64,000 nt of DNA from assembly GCF_010894435.1 (NCBI RefSeq), contig NZ_JAAIXZ010000031.1:49123-113122 (forward strand). The letters run 5' to 3'. This DNA is from Pyxidicoccus trucidator. Its GTDB lineage: Bacteria > Myxococcota > Myxococcia > Myxococcales > Myxococcaceae. A program made the translations under genes and the position numbers. Below the pieces are notes generated by a model. The model was not told where the DNA came from. It was given only the letters and a program-made list of their open reading frames with translations, and did no database searches. This document shows, in pieces, positions 36,209 to 48,667 of this stretch (position 1 is the stretch's first letter; each line of letters starts with the position of its first letter).

Positions 36209-36724
36209 ATGAAAAGAATCCTTTCTGCCGCGCTGCTCGCGACGCTGGCCCTGCCGCTCGGGTGCGCGACGATTCTGGCGCCGAAGACGAACCCGCTGCC
36301 CATCAACTCCGCGCCGGACAAGGCCGACGTCTACATCGACGGCGTGAAGCGGGGCACGACGCCGCTCACGCTGGAGTTGGACCCGCGCCGCTCCTACACC
36401 CTCGTCTTCAAGAAGGAGGGCCTGGAGGACAAGGTCTTCGAGGTGCGCAACAAGGTCGGCGTGGGCTGGGTGGTGCTGGATATCCTCTTCGGCCTCGTGC
36501 CCGTCATCGTCGACGCGGGCACCGGCGCGTGGCACAGCCTGGACGCGGAGACCGTGCGCGTGTCGTGGCTGCCGCCCGAGCCGCCCGCCACGGGCCCCGG
36601 CGCCGTCAACTGCAACCTCTCCGGTACCGAGGCGTGGAAGAACGCCTCCGCCGTGGAGAAGAAGCGGATGCTGGATGAGTGCCGCCAGCAGGCCGCGCAG
36701 CCCGCCGCCGAGACGCAGTCGTAG
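36209..36724 (+). CDS. PEGA-domain lipoprotein
   Basis: Exported lipoprotein of 171 residues. The signal MKRILSAALLATLALPLGC has a good lipobox (PLGC, Cys19). Residues about 28-80 form a PEGA domain (NSAPDKADVYIDGVKRGTTPLTLELDPRRSYTLVFKKEG), a small beta-sandwich common in myxobacterial surface proteins. A hydrophobic stretch (VGVGWVVLDILFGLVPVIVDAGTG) follows; a similar arrangement is seen in other PEGA lipoproteins. ATG 36209 is preferred because the signal starts there and GAGG lies eight bases upstream; an ATG at 36197 adds four residues. Function unknown. Confidence 0.75.
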   Translation: MKRILSAALLATLALPLGCATILAPKTNPLPINSAPDKADVYIDGVKRGTTPLTLELDPRRSYTLVFKKEGLEDKVFEVRNKVGVGWVVLDILFGLVPVIVDAGTGAWHSLDAETVRVSWLPPEPPATGPGAVNCNLSGTEAWKNASAVEKKRMLDECRQQAAQPAAETQS

Positions 36725-36758
36725 TCGCGAGGCGCGCGTCTCGGAAGACGCGTGCCCA

Positions 36759-36802
36759 GGGCCCTGGTGCTGGCGCTCCGCGATGAGCGCCCGCCAGGGC
36801 CC
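36759..36802. terminator. Bidirectional hairpin between convergent genes
   Basis: GGGCCCTGG (36759-36767) pairs with CCAGGGCCC (36794-36802), and inside GGCGCTC pairs with GAGCGCC around CGCGAT. It lies between the PEGA lipoprotein and the minus-strand Pro/Ala-rich gene and could serve both. No strong T-run is present on either side. Confidence 0.6.
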
Positions 36803-36811
36803 GTTGCGTTC

Positions 36812-37612
36812 TCAGTCCGTGTAGGCGAAGGCGCGGTACTCGTCGCGGTAGGGCCGGAAGAGGAAGATGCCGGGGCGGCCGGAGAGGTTGCCCACGGCGG
36901 CCCACAGGTCCTTCTCGTTGCGCAGGTCCATCCCCAGCCGCGTGGGGGCCTTGCCGTACTTCTTCTCCATCTCCGCCAGCGGCAGCACCTCGATGTCGTA
37001 GAGGGTGATGAGGTCCGTGCGCTTGAGCCGGAGCTGCTTCACCCAGGCCACCACCAGCTCCTCCGGGGTGGCGTAGCGCTTGTCCTCGAGCTGGAACGGG
37101 TAGAACAGCTCGTTGGAGGCGCTGCGGACGTCCCCGGTGATGAGGCTCTGGAAGAGGAAGCGGGCGTCGTCCTGGATGTCCCTGCGGATCAGCTCCGCGC
37201 GGGACAGCTGCGGCTGGGAGTTGGGGTTGGGGAACGACTTGGGATCCACCAGCATGCCGTCCGGCCCGGGGGTTGGCGGGGAAGCGGGCGCTGCTGGCGT
37301 GGGCGTGGGAGCAGGCGCTGCCGGCGCGGGCGTGGGAGCAGGCGTCGGTGCGACCGGTGCGCTGCTCCGCTGCCTGGGCGGCGGCGCGGCGGGTGCCGGT
37401 GTCGGTGTCGCGGGAGCAGGCGCCGCGGGCTCGGGAGTCGCTGTCGCGGGAGCGGGCGCCGCGGGCTCGGGAGTTGCCGCCGCGGGAGCGGGCGACTCGG
37501 GCGCGGGCGTTGGAGCGGCCTCGGCGGCCTCGGGCGTCGTGGGAGCGGCGGGGGCCTGGGCGAGGGCAGGGGACGCGAGGGAGAAAATCAGGGCCAGGGA
37601 CCAGCGGCGCAT
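36812..37612 (-). CDS. Exported Pro/Ala-rich protein of unknown function
   Basis: Exported protein of 266 residues. The signal peptide MRRWSLALIFSLASPALA is followed by a long Pro/Ala/Thr/Glu-rich region (about 20-125) with loosely repeated PAPAT/EPAAPAP units, encoded by a correspondingly repetitive DNA stretch (37300-37520). The C-terminal 140 residues form a compact domain (SRAELIRRDIQDDARFLFQSLITGDVRSA ... GIFLFRPYRDEYRAFAYTD) that I do not recognise. The Pro-rich part may span the periplasm or peptidoglycan. ATG 37612 is the start; the upstream reading overlaps the divergent carB promoter region. Confidence 0.65.
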   Translation of the reverse strand: MRRWSLALIFSLASPALAQAPAAPTTPEAAEAAPTPAPESPAPAAATPEPAAPAPATATPEPAAPAPATPTPAPAAPPPRQRSSAPVAPTPAPTPAPAAPAPTPTPAAPASPPTPGPDGMLVDPKSFPNPNSQPQLSRAELIRRDIQDDARFLFQSLITGDVRSASNELFYPFQLEDKRYATPEELVVAWVKQLRLKRTDLITLYDIEVLPLAEMEKKYGKAPTRLGMDLRNEKDLWAAVGNLSGRPGIFLFRPYRDEYRAFAYTD

Positions 37613-37736
37613 GGAACCTCCGAAAGGGGGCGGAGCGTAGCAGAGGCTCGCGCATGGGGCCCGGGCTCCGTGCGAGCGGACAGCCCCGAATACAGTCCGT
37701 GCATGTCGCGGCGGAGGTTGGTATGGGGGCCCCCCG

Positions 37737-41003
<3,267 letters not shown>

Positions 41004-41030
41004 CGGCCTTCACCCGGTGAAGTGACGCGC

Positions 41031-41061
41031 GCGGCCCTGCTCCTCCTGGGAGTGGGGCCGC
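41031..41061. terminator. Bidirectional hairpin between carB and the flavin oxidoreductase gene
   Basis: GCGGCCC-N2-CTCC (41031-41043) pairs with GGAG-N2-GGGCCGC (41049-41061) around a five-base loop, between two convergent genes. Stable and centrally placed. Confidence 0.6.
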
Positions 41062-41077
41062 ATGCGTTTGGGGCGGC

Positions 41078-42154
41078 TCAGGCGGCGACGAAGTTCTTCC
41101 ACTGCCGCATGTAGGTGATGAAATTCTCGGAGAGGCCCTCGCCCCGGAGCGTCTCGGGAGCGACGGGGGGCCGCTGGATGTCGCCACCGCGGCGGATGCG
41201 CTCGGGCCAGTCGTGGTTGGCGATGGCGGAGCGTCCGAGCGCCACGGCGTCGGCACCGAGCGCGAGCTGGGCTTCGGCCTCCTCGCGCGACCAGATGGCT
41301 CCGGCGACGACGATGCGGACGTGGGAGGGGAGGGCGGCGCGGAAGAGGGAGACGGCGTGCGCGTCGGGGCGCTTCTTCGTGTTGAGGGCGGAGCGCCAGA
41401 GGGACAGGTGGAGGATCTCCATGCCGTCCTCGACGAGCATCCGCGCGACGTCGAGCGTCTCGTCGAGGTCGAGCCCCTTGGCCTGGCCGAAGTCCTCGGG
41501 GGACAGGCGGACGGCGAGGACCAGCGAGGGGGCGGCGCGGCGGACGGCGCGCACGGTTTCACGGATGAGGCGCGAGCGGTTCTCCAGGGAGCCGCCCCAG
41601 CGGTCCTCGCGGCGGTTGTAGACGGTGCTGAGGAACTGGGAGAGCAGGTAGCCGTGGGCGCCGTGGAGCTCGACGGAGTCGAAGCCCGCGGTGGCGCAGC
41701 GGCGCGCGGCGTTGGCGAAGGCGTCGATGGCGGCCTGGATGTCGGCCTCGGTGCCGGCGCGGCACGAGGCGCCGTCTTCGGTGTGCTCGCTCGCGCTCCA
41801 CTTCTCCAGTCCGCTGACGGCGGGGTCGGCGCGGAGCCCGCCGTGGAAGAGCTGGGCGGACACGAGCGCGCCGCCCTGGTGCAGCCGTGCCGCGAGGCGG
41901 GTGAGGCCGGGCAGCATTGCGTCGTCGTGGACACCCAGCTCACCGGCCCAGGCCTTGCCGTCCTGGGCGACGTGGGCGGCACAGGTCTCCACGAGGCCGA
42001 AGCCTCCGTCGGCGCGCTTGGCGAGGAAGTGCAGCTCGTCGTCGGAGAGCGTGCCGTCGGCGTGGCTCTGCATGTTCGTCAGCGGCGCGAGCCAGATGCG
42101 GTTGCGCGCGGTGACGTTCTTCCGGAGCTCGAGGGGGGCGAACAGGCCAGTCAT
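41078..42154 (-). CDS. NADH:flavin oxidoreductase of the Old Yellow Enzyme family
   Basis: FMN-dependent ene-reductase-like enzyme of 358 residues. It begins FAPLELRKNVTARNRIWLAPLTNM, the usual N-terminal strand of the family. The substrate-activating His pair lies in ELHGAHGYLLSQFLS (about residues 170-184), and VVAGAIWSREEAEAQLALGADAVALGRSAIANHDW supplies the phosphate-binding site. Such enzymes reduce activated C=C bonds with NAD(P)H; the natural substrate is unknown. ATG 42154 (MTGLFAPLEL) is the start; the ORF reads 14 codons further upstream without a homologous extension. No catabolic neighbours are apparent. Confidence 0.88.
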   Translation of the reverse strand: MTGLFAPLELRKNVTARNRIWLAPLTNMQSHADGTLSDDELHFLAKRADGGFGLVETCAAHVAQDGKAWAGELGVHDDAMLPGLTRLAARLHQGGALVSAQLFHGGLRADPAVSGLEKWSASEHTEDGASCRAGTEADIQAAIDAFANAARRCATAGFDSVELHGAHGYLLSQFLSTVYNRREDRWGGSLENRSRLIRETVRAVRRAAPSLVLAVRLSPEDFGQAKGLDLDETLDVARMLVEDGMEILHLSLWRSALNTKKRPDAHAVSLFRAALPSHVRIVVAGAIWSREEAEAQLALGADAVALGRSAIANHDWPERIRRGGDIQRPPVAPETLRGEGLSENFITYMRQWKNFVAA

Positions 42155-42211
42155 GGCCTCAACGTAGCCCAATGAATCGCTACGCGGGGCGCTCACCCAC
42201 GTGGCCCCGAC

Positions 42212-43255
42212 TCAGGCGCCGATGGGAAAGGAGGGCAGGATCGCCCTCAGCCAGAGCCAGTAGAGCCCGCCCCCGATGGAAGCCACCGAGAGCACCAGCT
42301 CCACCGGAGGGGCGAAGCGGCTGCGGCGCAGGAGGAGGAGCAGGGGGAGCGCCAGGAGGACGAGCGTTGCCTGCCCCAATTCGACACCCACGTTGAACCC
42401 GAACAGCGCCGAGGTCAGCTCCGAGCGCGACAGCTCCAGCTCGGCGAGGGCCGAAGCAAAACCGAAGCCGTGGAGCAGCCCGAAGGCGAAGGCGAGCATC
42501 CAGCGCTTGTCGCCCTTCTTGCCCAGAAGGTTGAGGGTGGCCACGACGATGATGGAGAGCGCGATGGCGCTCTCCACCCATCGCGAGGGCAGGGACACCA
42601 CCGAGAGGGTGGCGAGGGCCAGGGTGATGGAATGGGCCACCGTGAAGGAGGTGACCACCAGGAGCAGCCTGCGCCAGGACGAGCCCGCCAGGAGCAGCCC
42701 GAGCAGGAAGACCAGGTGATCGTAGCCCTCGACGATGTGCTTGACGCCCATCCAGATGAACCCGGGGAAGCCGTGCTCCTCCCCTCCCTTGCGCGCGAAG
42801 GTGATGTCGGGGTGCGAGGCCTCGACGACCTGGCGGCGGGTCTCCCCATCGATGTCGGTGAGGACGATCAACGACTGGCCCTCACCCGTCACGCGCTGGA
42901 GGAAGCCGAAGGTTTGCTTCAGGGCGCCCCGGGCGGGACAGCTCGCCGTGGCCGAGAGGCGGAAGTTGCCGTCGCCTGGCTCCATCTCCATGGGGAGCAG
43001 CTCACAGGGCTCGCCTCCCGCTGACAGCGCTGAAGCCCCAAGGGTCGCCGAGAAAACCGTCATCATGAACTCGTCGGGCGGAAGCTGGGCCCAATTGGGG
43101 CCGAGCAACTCTTCGACGGAGTCCTTCCGGATCGTCAGCATCTGCAGGACGCGATCCTGCTCGACCTGCACGCTCAGCGTGGACATGTCGAGGGGATGGC
43201 CAGCGGCCGGCGAAGCGGCCAGCGAAAGAACGACAACCACCAGCAGCGAGCGCAT
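42212..43255 (-). CDS. HupE/UreJ-like membrane protein with exported domain
   Basis: Protein of 347 residues: signal peptide (MRSLLVVVVLSLAASPAAG), an exported beta-rich domain to about residue 150 (LDMSTLSVQVEQDRVLQMLTI), then a HupE/UreJ_2 membrane region with GYDHLVFLLGLLL, TSFTVAHSITLALATL, GLLHGFGFASAL and FGFNVGVELGQATLVLL. It is a relative of the 9234 protein but lacks its EF-hand loop. The HxxF/HS/HGFGF His residues in the membrane core are conserved in both. A metal or gas-related transport role is generally assumed for the family; no hydrogenase or urease gene is nearby. Confidence 0.8.
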   Translation of the reverse strand: MRSLLVVVVLSLAASPAAGHPLDMSTLSVQVEQDRVLQMLTIRKDSVEELLGPNWAQLPPDEFMMTVFSATLGASALSAGGEPCELLPMEMEPGDGNFRLSATASCPARGALKQTFGFLQRVTGEGQSLIVLTDIDGETRRQVVEASHPDITFARKGGEEHGFPGFIWMGVKHIVEGYDHLVFLLGLLLAGSSWRRLLLVVTSFTVAHSITLALATLSVVSLPSRWVESAIALSIIVVATLNLLGKKGDKRWMLAFAFGLLHGFGFASALAELELSRSELTSALFGFNVGVELGQATLVLLALPLLLLLRRSRFAPPVELVLSVASIGGGLYWLWLRAILPSFPIGA

Positions 43256-43341
43256 GTATCACCACTGAAAACGAAGTGACCGGTCAGGTCGAGCAGCGGG
43301 TTCCCTCACCTCGCGCCCTGCGGATTTCCTGTTCCCGAACC

Positions 43342-43371
43342 TTGAGAAGCGTGTTAATCGCGTTTTGTAAG
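43342..43371 (+). promoter_or_regulatory. Candidate promoter of the DNRLRE/PHP lipoprotein gene
   Basis: TTGAGA (43342-43347), an 18-base spacer and TGTAAG (43366-43371), in an unusually AT-rich patch. Both boxes match four or five of six consensus positions. The predicted start near 43378 leaves a leader of about 17 bases containing GGGGG ahead of the ATG. Confidence 0.45.
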
Positions 43372-43394
43372 AATTCTTGAATGGGGGCTTTAGC

Positions 43395-46300
43395 ATGAAA
43401 ATCGGTTTTGTGTCCGCAGCTGCCGCCTGGTGGTTGGCGGGGTGCCTGGCGCTGGGCTGTGGACCTCAAGAGGGTGAGGAGGATGACCTCGGCGCGTCCC
43501 GGCAGCCCCTGGTCTACGCGAGGACCACCGAGTTCGTCGCCACGCATGACGCCCGTATCAAGGAGCGGCTGCCGACCACGAACTACGGCACGCACTCCCC
43601 GATGTGCGCCCAGATCGAGACTGGCGGCACCGATGAGTGGGTCGTCTTCAAGTTCAACACCACGGGTCTGGTGGCTCCCGTCTCCCGGGTCACGCTGCGT
43701 CTGTACCTCGGAGTCGACGGCGGCACGCCGCACAACTTCCGCGTCTACAACAGCACCAACACGACCTGGGACGAGACGATCACCTGGAACACGCGGCCCA
43801 CTCCTGGGACGGCGTTTGTCACGGTCCCCGGAGGCTCGGCTGACAACTCCTACTTCGACATCGATGTCACGCCGCTCATCAACCCGGCGTTGACCACCCA
43901 GACGCTCATCATCCGGCCCGTGGCGAGCACCGACACCAACGCCCTGTGTCTCGTGGACCGGGCCAGTGCCACCATCCTCCAGGGCGAGAGCACGCAGCCC
44001 CGGCTGGTCGTGGACTACTTTGGCGCCGTTCCCTCCGCCGATGCGCTCGTGGATGAGGCCGCTCCCACCACCAACGCCGGCTCCGCCACCACGCTCGCGC
44101 TGTCGGCCACGTCGCCGGCCCGGCGGGCCTATCTCCAGGTCCCCATCTCCCGGCCCCTGCTCAACGACCTGCGCGGCATCCAGCTGCATGGCGCCTCCAT
44201 CCCCGCCGGTGTGGGCAGTCCGCGCGGCCGGGTGATGCTGCGGCTGTACCCGACCACCACCGTGAGCGGCACGAGCGCGCTCGTCTACGCGCCCCCCTCG
44301 GGCACCCACTGGACCTGGAGTGAGAGTGGACTGACCTGGGACAATCAACCCGCGGGCACGACGGCCCTGAACGCCACCGCCATCGCCAGCCTCTCCAACA
44401 CGGTGGCCGGCCGCTGGATTGAGGTGGATGTCACCCAGGCCGTCGAGAACGCCATCGCCTGGTCGGACACGCTGAGCACCACGAAGCAGGACCTGTCGCT
44501 CGACCTGCTGCTGGCTGGAGGCACGGGGACGTTCGCCTCGAAGGAGGACCCGACCCTCAAGCCCATGCTGGTCTTCATCAGCGACCAGCTGCCAACGGTG
44601 AAGACCGACGGCATCTGCGGCCGGGGCGAGGACTGCGCCAGCAGCCCCACCGATTGCGGAGTCTGCGCCACGGGCGCCAACCGGGGCGCGTACCTGCCCG
44701 TCTGGGGCGATCTGCACCGCCATGGTCTGGGCGATGGCGGGGATGGCTGGGATGGGACGCAGCTCCGGACCCACACCACCAATGTGCTCAACTATCTCAA
44801 GAACACCGAGAAGTTGGACTTCGTGTCGCTCTCCGAGCACGTCAACAATGGCGGCTGGAAGAACGTGGCGGGCTTCGACCGCCAGGAGGAGTCCATCGAT
44901 GCCACGCGCGTGAGCGAGCGGTTCATTCCCACGATGGGAATGGAGAACGGCACCGCCAATGGCGCGATCGAGACTCACATGAAGTTCGACATCGCCAGCA
45001 TGGCGGTGGGCACCTATTCCGCGGTCAAGCTGAGGATCAAGGTCCAGAACGCTTCGGCCGATGGCCAGTTCAAGGTCCGCCGGCAGATTCGCTGCAGCGG
45101 CGCCAACACCTTGAGCCCGGCCTGGTACAGCATGGCTACCCCGGCATGGAAGGATCGGTGGAACCGGTCCTGGGATGAGAAGAAGGACCTCTTCTCCGGC
45201 AATATCCCCCTCGAGACCTGGTACGACATCGACGTCTCGGAGCTGCTGCTGACCAATGGGACGCTCTATACGAAGATGAGCGGGGATTGCTCGCCGGAGC
45301 CGGACACCCTGAGCAACGTGGTGCTGGCCATCACGGTGGGCACCGTCACCACGGATGCCCTGGGCTTCTACACCCGAGACAGCGGGGCCGCCAATGCGCC
45401 CCGGCTGGTGTTCTTCGTCGGTGGCGTGGAGCAGGCGGGGCCGATCTCCACCAATGCGGACCAGCGCTTCGACAGCAGGAATGATGGCGCCAGCAACACG
45501 GGTACCCATTCCAGCACCGAGCCGACGACGGGCATCGACCTCACCAACTTGACGACCGATACGGGCAACTTCTCGATGGGGCACTTCAACGTCCTGTTCC
45601 CGGCCGTCGGCCTCAACATGCAGACATACAGCTGGACGAACGGAGTGACCCGGCGGTGGTCTGACGCGAAGACAAGCAACCGCGTGTACTACGACTACCT
45701 GGATGACACGGCCAATGACTGGCTCGGGCAGATCAACCACCCCTTCAGCATCGACTTCCCGCTGGTGGACATGACGGTGGAGACGACCGCCATCGCCCGG
45801 ATGGCCACCTACGAGCTGAGTGGTGGAAATCTGGAGAAGTGGACGAACACGGCCTACTACGCGAACTCCTGGCAGCCGAAGATCAATCGCTACCTCCAGT
45901 ATGTCCGCCACGGGTGGCGGGTGGCCCCGGCGGCCAACTCGGATGCGCACTGTCACTGCACGACGTCGCCGTGCACCATCACCGATCACAACTGTCCCTC
46001 GACGCTGACAGGGACCCGGACGGGCATGTGGACCCTGGGGCGCAACTTCGCGCACCTCAAGCAGGCCCTGTCCCAGAAGCGGGCCTTCGCGGTGCAGAAT
46101 GGTCCCGGCATCGAGGACAAGAATGTCTACGTTGCGCTGCAGGCCACGCAGTCCTCGGCGTTCGACTCGAGCTGGTGGATGGGCAGCGTCCTGCCCAACC
46201 GCAATGCCTGGACGCTGACGGCGTTCGCGAAGAACTTCAACGACACGGGCACCCTGAAGATCAACAGGATCACCCTGCACGACGATGACGGGTACGGAGC

Positions 46301-46442
46301 CATTGCCACGCTGCAGTGTGGCGCCATGTCCTCGTGCAGTGGCTCCTTCAACTACACGCCGTCCGCTGCGAACAAGGCCGTCATCGCCGTGGCCGAGCTG
46401 TCGTCTGGCCACTACGTCGTCTCGGCCCCGATGTTCTTCTAA
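43395..46442 (+). CDS. Secreted DNRLRE/PHP-like lipoprotein (CehA-like)
   Basis: Large exported protein of 1015 residues. The signal sequence ends in a lipobox (LAGC17, or LALGC22). Two DNRLRE-type beta-sandwich modules follow (about 45-205 and 215-400; for example FVATHDARIKERLPTTNYGTHSPMC, and TWTWSESGLTWDNQP). After a Cys-rich linker (CGRGEDCASSPTDCGVC) comes a PHP-like metal-hydrolase domain: DLHRHG (about 438), SLSEHVN (about 480), and NSDAH (about 848), split by an inserted beta module (about 530-700). This resembles CehA/McbA-type or DUF3604 secreted hydrolases; the substrate is unknown. Codon usage is somewhat less GC-rich than in the neighbours, suggesting later acquisition. ATG 43395 is the start. 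Confidence 0.75.
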   Translation: MKIGFVSAAAAWWLAGCLALGCGPQEGEEDDLGASRQPLVYARTTEFVATHDARIKERLPTTNYGTHSPMCAQIETGGTDEWVVFKFNTTGLVAPVSRVTLRLYLGVDGGTPHNFRVYNSTNTTWDETITWNTRPTPGTAFVTVPGGSADNSYFDIDVTPLINPALTTQTLIIRPVASTDTNALCLVDRASATILQGESTQPRLVVDYFGAVPSADALVDEAAPTTNAGSATTLALSATSPARRAYLQVPISRPLLNDLRGIQLHGASIPAGVGSPRGRVMLRLYPTTTVSGTSALVYAPPSGTHWTWSESGLTWDNQPAGTTALNATAIASLSNTVAGRWIEVDVTQAVENAIAWSDTLSTTKQDLSLDLLLAGGTGTFASKEDPTLKPMLVFISDQLPTVKTDGICGRGEDCASSPTDCGVCATGANRGAYLPVWGDLHRHGLGDGGDGWDGTQLRTHTTNVLNYLKNTEKLDFVSLSEHVNNGGWKNVAGFDRQEESIDATRVSERFIPTMGMENGTANGAIETHMKFDIASMAVGTYSAVKLRIKVQNASADGQFKVRRQIRCSGANTLSPAWYSMATPAWKDRWNRSWDEKKDLFSGNIPLETWYDIDVSELLLTNGTLYTKMSGDCSPEPDTLSNVVLAITVGTVTTDALGFYTRDSGAANAPRLVFFVGGVEQAGPISTNADQRFDSRNDGASNTGTHSSTEPTTGIDLTNLTTDTGNFSMGHFNVLFPAVGLNMQTYSWTNGVTRRWSDAKTSNRVYYDYLDDTANDWLGQINHPFSIDFPLVDMTVETTAIARMATYELSGGNLEKWTNTAYYANSWQPKINRYLQYVRHGWRVAPAANSDAHCHCTTSPCTITDHNCPSTLTGTRTGMWTLGRNFAHLKQALSQKRAFAVQNGPGIEDKNVYVALQATQSSAFDSSWWMGSVLPNRNAWTLTAFAKNFNDTGTLKINRITLHDDDGYGAIATLQCGAMSSCSGSFNYTPSAANKAVIAVAELSSGHYVVSAPMFF

Positions 46443-46459
46443 GGGGCTCGCGGTTCATG

Positions 46460-46489
46460 GCCCCGGAGGGGGAGCGCCTCCTCCGGGGC
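46460..46489 (+). terminator. Hairpin after the DNRLRE/PHP lipoprotein gene
   Basis: GCCCCGGAG (46460-46468) and CTCCGGGGC (46481-46489) pair perfectly, 17 bases past the stop codon. There is no T-run. Confidence 0.55.
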
Positions 46490-46586
46490 TGAGTGTGTCG
46501 CCTGGACGGTGAAGTGGGCCCCGTTGGGGGCCGCCTCGCGGGTAACGCTTGCGGTGCTCCGCCTCTCCTCTAGAGGATGGGCGGCC

Positions 46587-48518
46587 ATGGCTGACACGAA
46601 GCGCCGCTACGGAAGCTGGGTCGCAGTGTGCGTGCTGTTGCTGAGCGTGGGCCTGTGGTGGGCCTTCTCTCGGAACCCCGGTGCTCCACCTTTCACGGAG
46701 CCACCCGGTGCCACTCCATCCCGCGCGCGTTCCGAGGCTCCCAGCGCGACACCGGCCACACCCCAGCAAGCCCAGGCGGCTCCCTCGGACGAGGCGCCGG
46801 CTCCCGTGCTGCGGCTTCCTTCGGCACGCCGCACGGACGCTCCCGGAGGCGCACCTGGAGCCTTCTCCGGCCGGGTCGTCTCCGCCACGAGCGGGCAAGG
46901 CGTTCCGTCCGCGGAGCTGACCTTCGCCGGCCCCACGGGTGCCGCCAGCATCCGCACCGACGACGCAGGCACCTTCCGCTTCCTGCCGGACCGCGAAGGG
47001 CTCTGGCAACTCGCCAGCGTTCGCGCGGAGGGCTTCCTGCCCTTCGGCCCGGAGTGGGGCCAGAGCCCCATCCGCCTCACGGCACGTCCCGGCAGTGGCG
47101 TGGAAGGGCTGCTGCTGGCCCTCACGCCCGAGGAGTCCTGGATCGTCCGTGTGGAGGACGCGACGGGCAAGCCACTCACGGGTGCACAGGTGCGGCTGCT
47201 CACCGGCCGCACCGGAGAAACGGTGCTGTTCCCCACCAACGACCAGTTCACGACGGGCCCGGACGGCGAGGTCCGCCTCAATGCCCCCGAGGGCTCCACC
47301 GTGGAAGCCCGCCACCTGGGCCATGCGCCCGCCAGGGCCGAGCTGAGCGCCCGCGTCCCGGGTCGTCGCCTGGTGCTGCGTCTGTCTCCAGAAACCACGC
47401 GCGCCAGCGAAGTCCTCGCGGGCCGCGTGGTGGACGAAGCGGGCACCCCCATTGCGAGTGCCGGTGTCCAGGCCGAGTATCCTCGGGGTCAGCGTCTCCC
47501 GGGCGCCGAGGCCGGCGATGTGTCCGAGGCCATGACTGACGCCGACGGACGCTTCCTCCTGGAGCATCTGCCTCCCGGCCGCTACGACGTGTACGCCGCA
47601 ATCCTCGGCCGGATGAGCACGACGCTCTCCAACGTGGAAGCAGGCCGGCGTGACCTGGTGCTGACCCTGGCCCGAGGCGCCCGCCTCACCGGCCGCGTGC
47701 GCGATGAGCGCGGAGCTCCCGTCGCCTCCTTCCAACTGGAGCTCCAGCTTCACCGGGGCCCCCTGGAGCGAGAAGGCGGTGCGGCGCTGACCGTGGTGGA
47801 CCCGGAGGGCCGCTTTACAGTGGAAGGGCTGGCTCCCGGCACCTACACCTTGCGAGTCGCAGCGCACGGGCTGGCTCCAGCCGCCCCTACAGTGAACGTG
47901 GCCCCGGGCGCAACGGAGGCGGGCCCCGTGGAAATCACCCTGTCGCCCGGAGTCCGCCTGGAAGGGCAGGTGGTGAAGCCCAAGGGCGGAGGGCCCATCG
48001 CCGGAGCCCGCGTCCAGGTGGAACACGGACTGTACGGCGCGACGCTCGCCACGGTGTTCGACGCCATGACCGACGCGTCCGGCCACTTCACCGTGGACGG
48101 ACTTGCGGCGGGGACGGTCAGCCTGTCCGTGAGTGCGACGGGCCATGACACGCGCATCGTGGACCGCGTGACGGTGGGTCCAGGAGCACCGCCCCTGGCT
48201 CCCATCGAGCTGACTGCCGTAGCCGATGGCGGGACGGAGCGCGTGGAGATGGTGGGCATTGGCACCGTGCTGGGCCCGCGCGATGACGCGCTGGTGCTCG
48301 GCCAGGTCATCCCCTCGGGCGGCGCGCACGAGGCGGGGCTGAAGCCCGGGGATGCCATCGTCAGCATCGACGGCACGCCCGTGGTGGAGATGGGCTTCCC
48401 CACCGCCGTCCAGCGCATCCGGGGGCCGGAGGGGAGCCGTGTCCTGCTGGGCCTCCGGCGGGCAGGCCGTTCCGAGGTGGAGGACGTCTGGGTGGTCCGC
48501 CGGAAGCTCCAGCTCTAG
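46587..48518 (+). CDS. Membrane-anchored carboxypeptidase-regulatory-repeat protein with C-terminal PDZ
   Basis: Protein of 643 residues. One N-terminal membrane helix (WVAVCVLLLSVGLWWAF) leads into a Pro/Ala linker and four or five carboxypeptidase-regulatory-like beta-sandwich repeats (about 85-545), recognisable by repeated motifs such as ADGRFLLEHLPPGRYDVYA, PEGRFTVEGLAPGTYTLRV and ASGHFTVDGLAAGTVSLSV. The last 90 residues form a PDZ domain (GTVLGPRDDALVLGQVIPSGGAHEAGLKPGDAIVSIDGTPV). Such proteins are abundant in myxobacteria and probably act as extracytoplasmic scaffolds; no catalytic residues are visible. Start at ATG 46587. Confidence 0.8.
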   Translation: MADTKRRYGSWVAVCVLLLSVGLWWAFSRNPGAPPFTEPPGATPSRARSEAPSATPATPQQAQAAPSDEAPAPVLRLPSARRTDAPGGAPGAFSGRVVSATSGQGVPSAELTFAGPTGAASIRTDDAGTFRFLPDREGLWQLASVRAEGFLPFGPEWGQSPIRLTARPGSGVEGLLLALTPEESWIVRVEDATGKPLTGAQVRLLTGRTGETVLFPTNDQFTTGPDGEVRLNAPEGSTVEARHLGHAPARAELSARVPGRRLVLRLSPETTRASEVLAGRVVDEAGTPIASAGVQAEYPRGQRLPGAEAGDVSEAMTDADGRFLLEHLPPGRYDVYAAILGRMSTTLSNVEAGRRDLVLTLARGARLTGRVRDERGAPVASFQLELQLHRGPLEREGGAALTVVDPEGRFTVEGLAPGTYTLRVAAHGLAPAAPTVNVAPGATEAGPVEITLSPGVRLEGQVVKPKGGGPIAGARVQVEHGLYGATLATVFDAMTDASGHFTVDGLAAGTVSLSVSATGHDTRIVDRVTVGPGAPPLAPIELTAVADGGTERVEMVGIGTVLGPRDDALVLGQVIPSGGAHEAGLKPGDAIVSIDGTPVVEMGFPTAVQRIRGPEGSRVLLGLRRAGRSEVEDVWVVRRKLQL

Positions 48519-48667
48519 GGCGTACTCGCGCCTCCGACGGTGCGTGGCTGGACGCTTGGGAACCTGCCGGGTATGTCCGGCACGCAGTCCTTTTCGAGCC
48601 TGACGGTGGAGGGTACCGTCGGGGCCTCTTCTCACCCCGTGCCAACAGCTCCGCCAGGAGAGCCCGT

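Noticed and set aside
37300..37520. Tandem-repeat-like DNA (repeats of a GGGAGCGGGCGCCGCGGG-type unit)
   Set aside because: It encodes the Pro/Ala-rich linker of the exported protein on the minus strand; the units are irregular and need no separate repeat feature.
43284..46412. A minus-strand frame of 1042 codons opposite the DNRLRE/PHP gene
   Set aside because: The plus-strand protein has a signal peptide, domains and promoter; the antisense reading is Arg/Gly/Val-rich without motifs.
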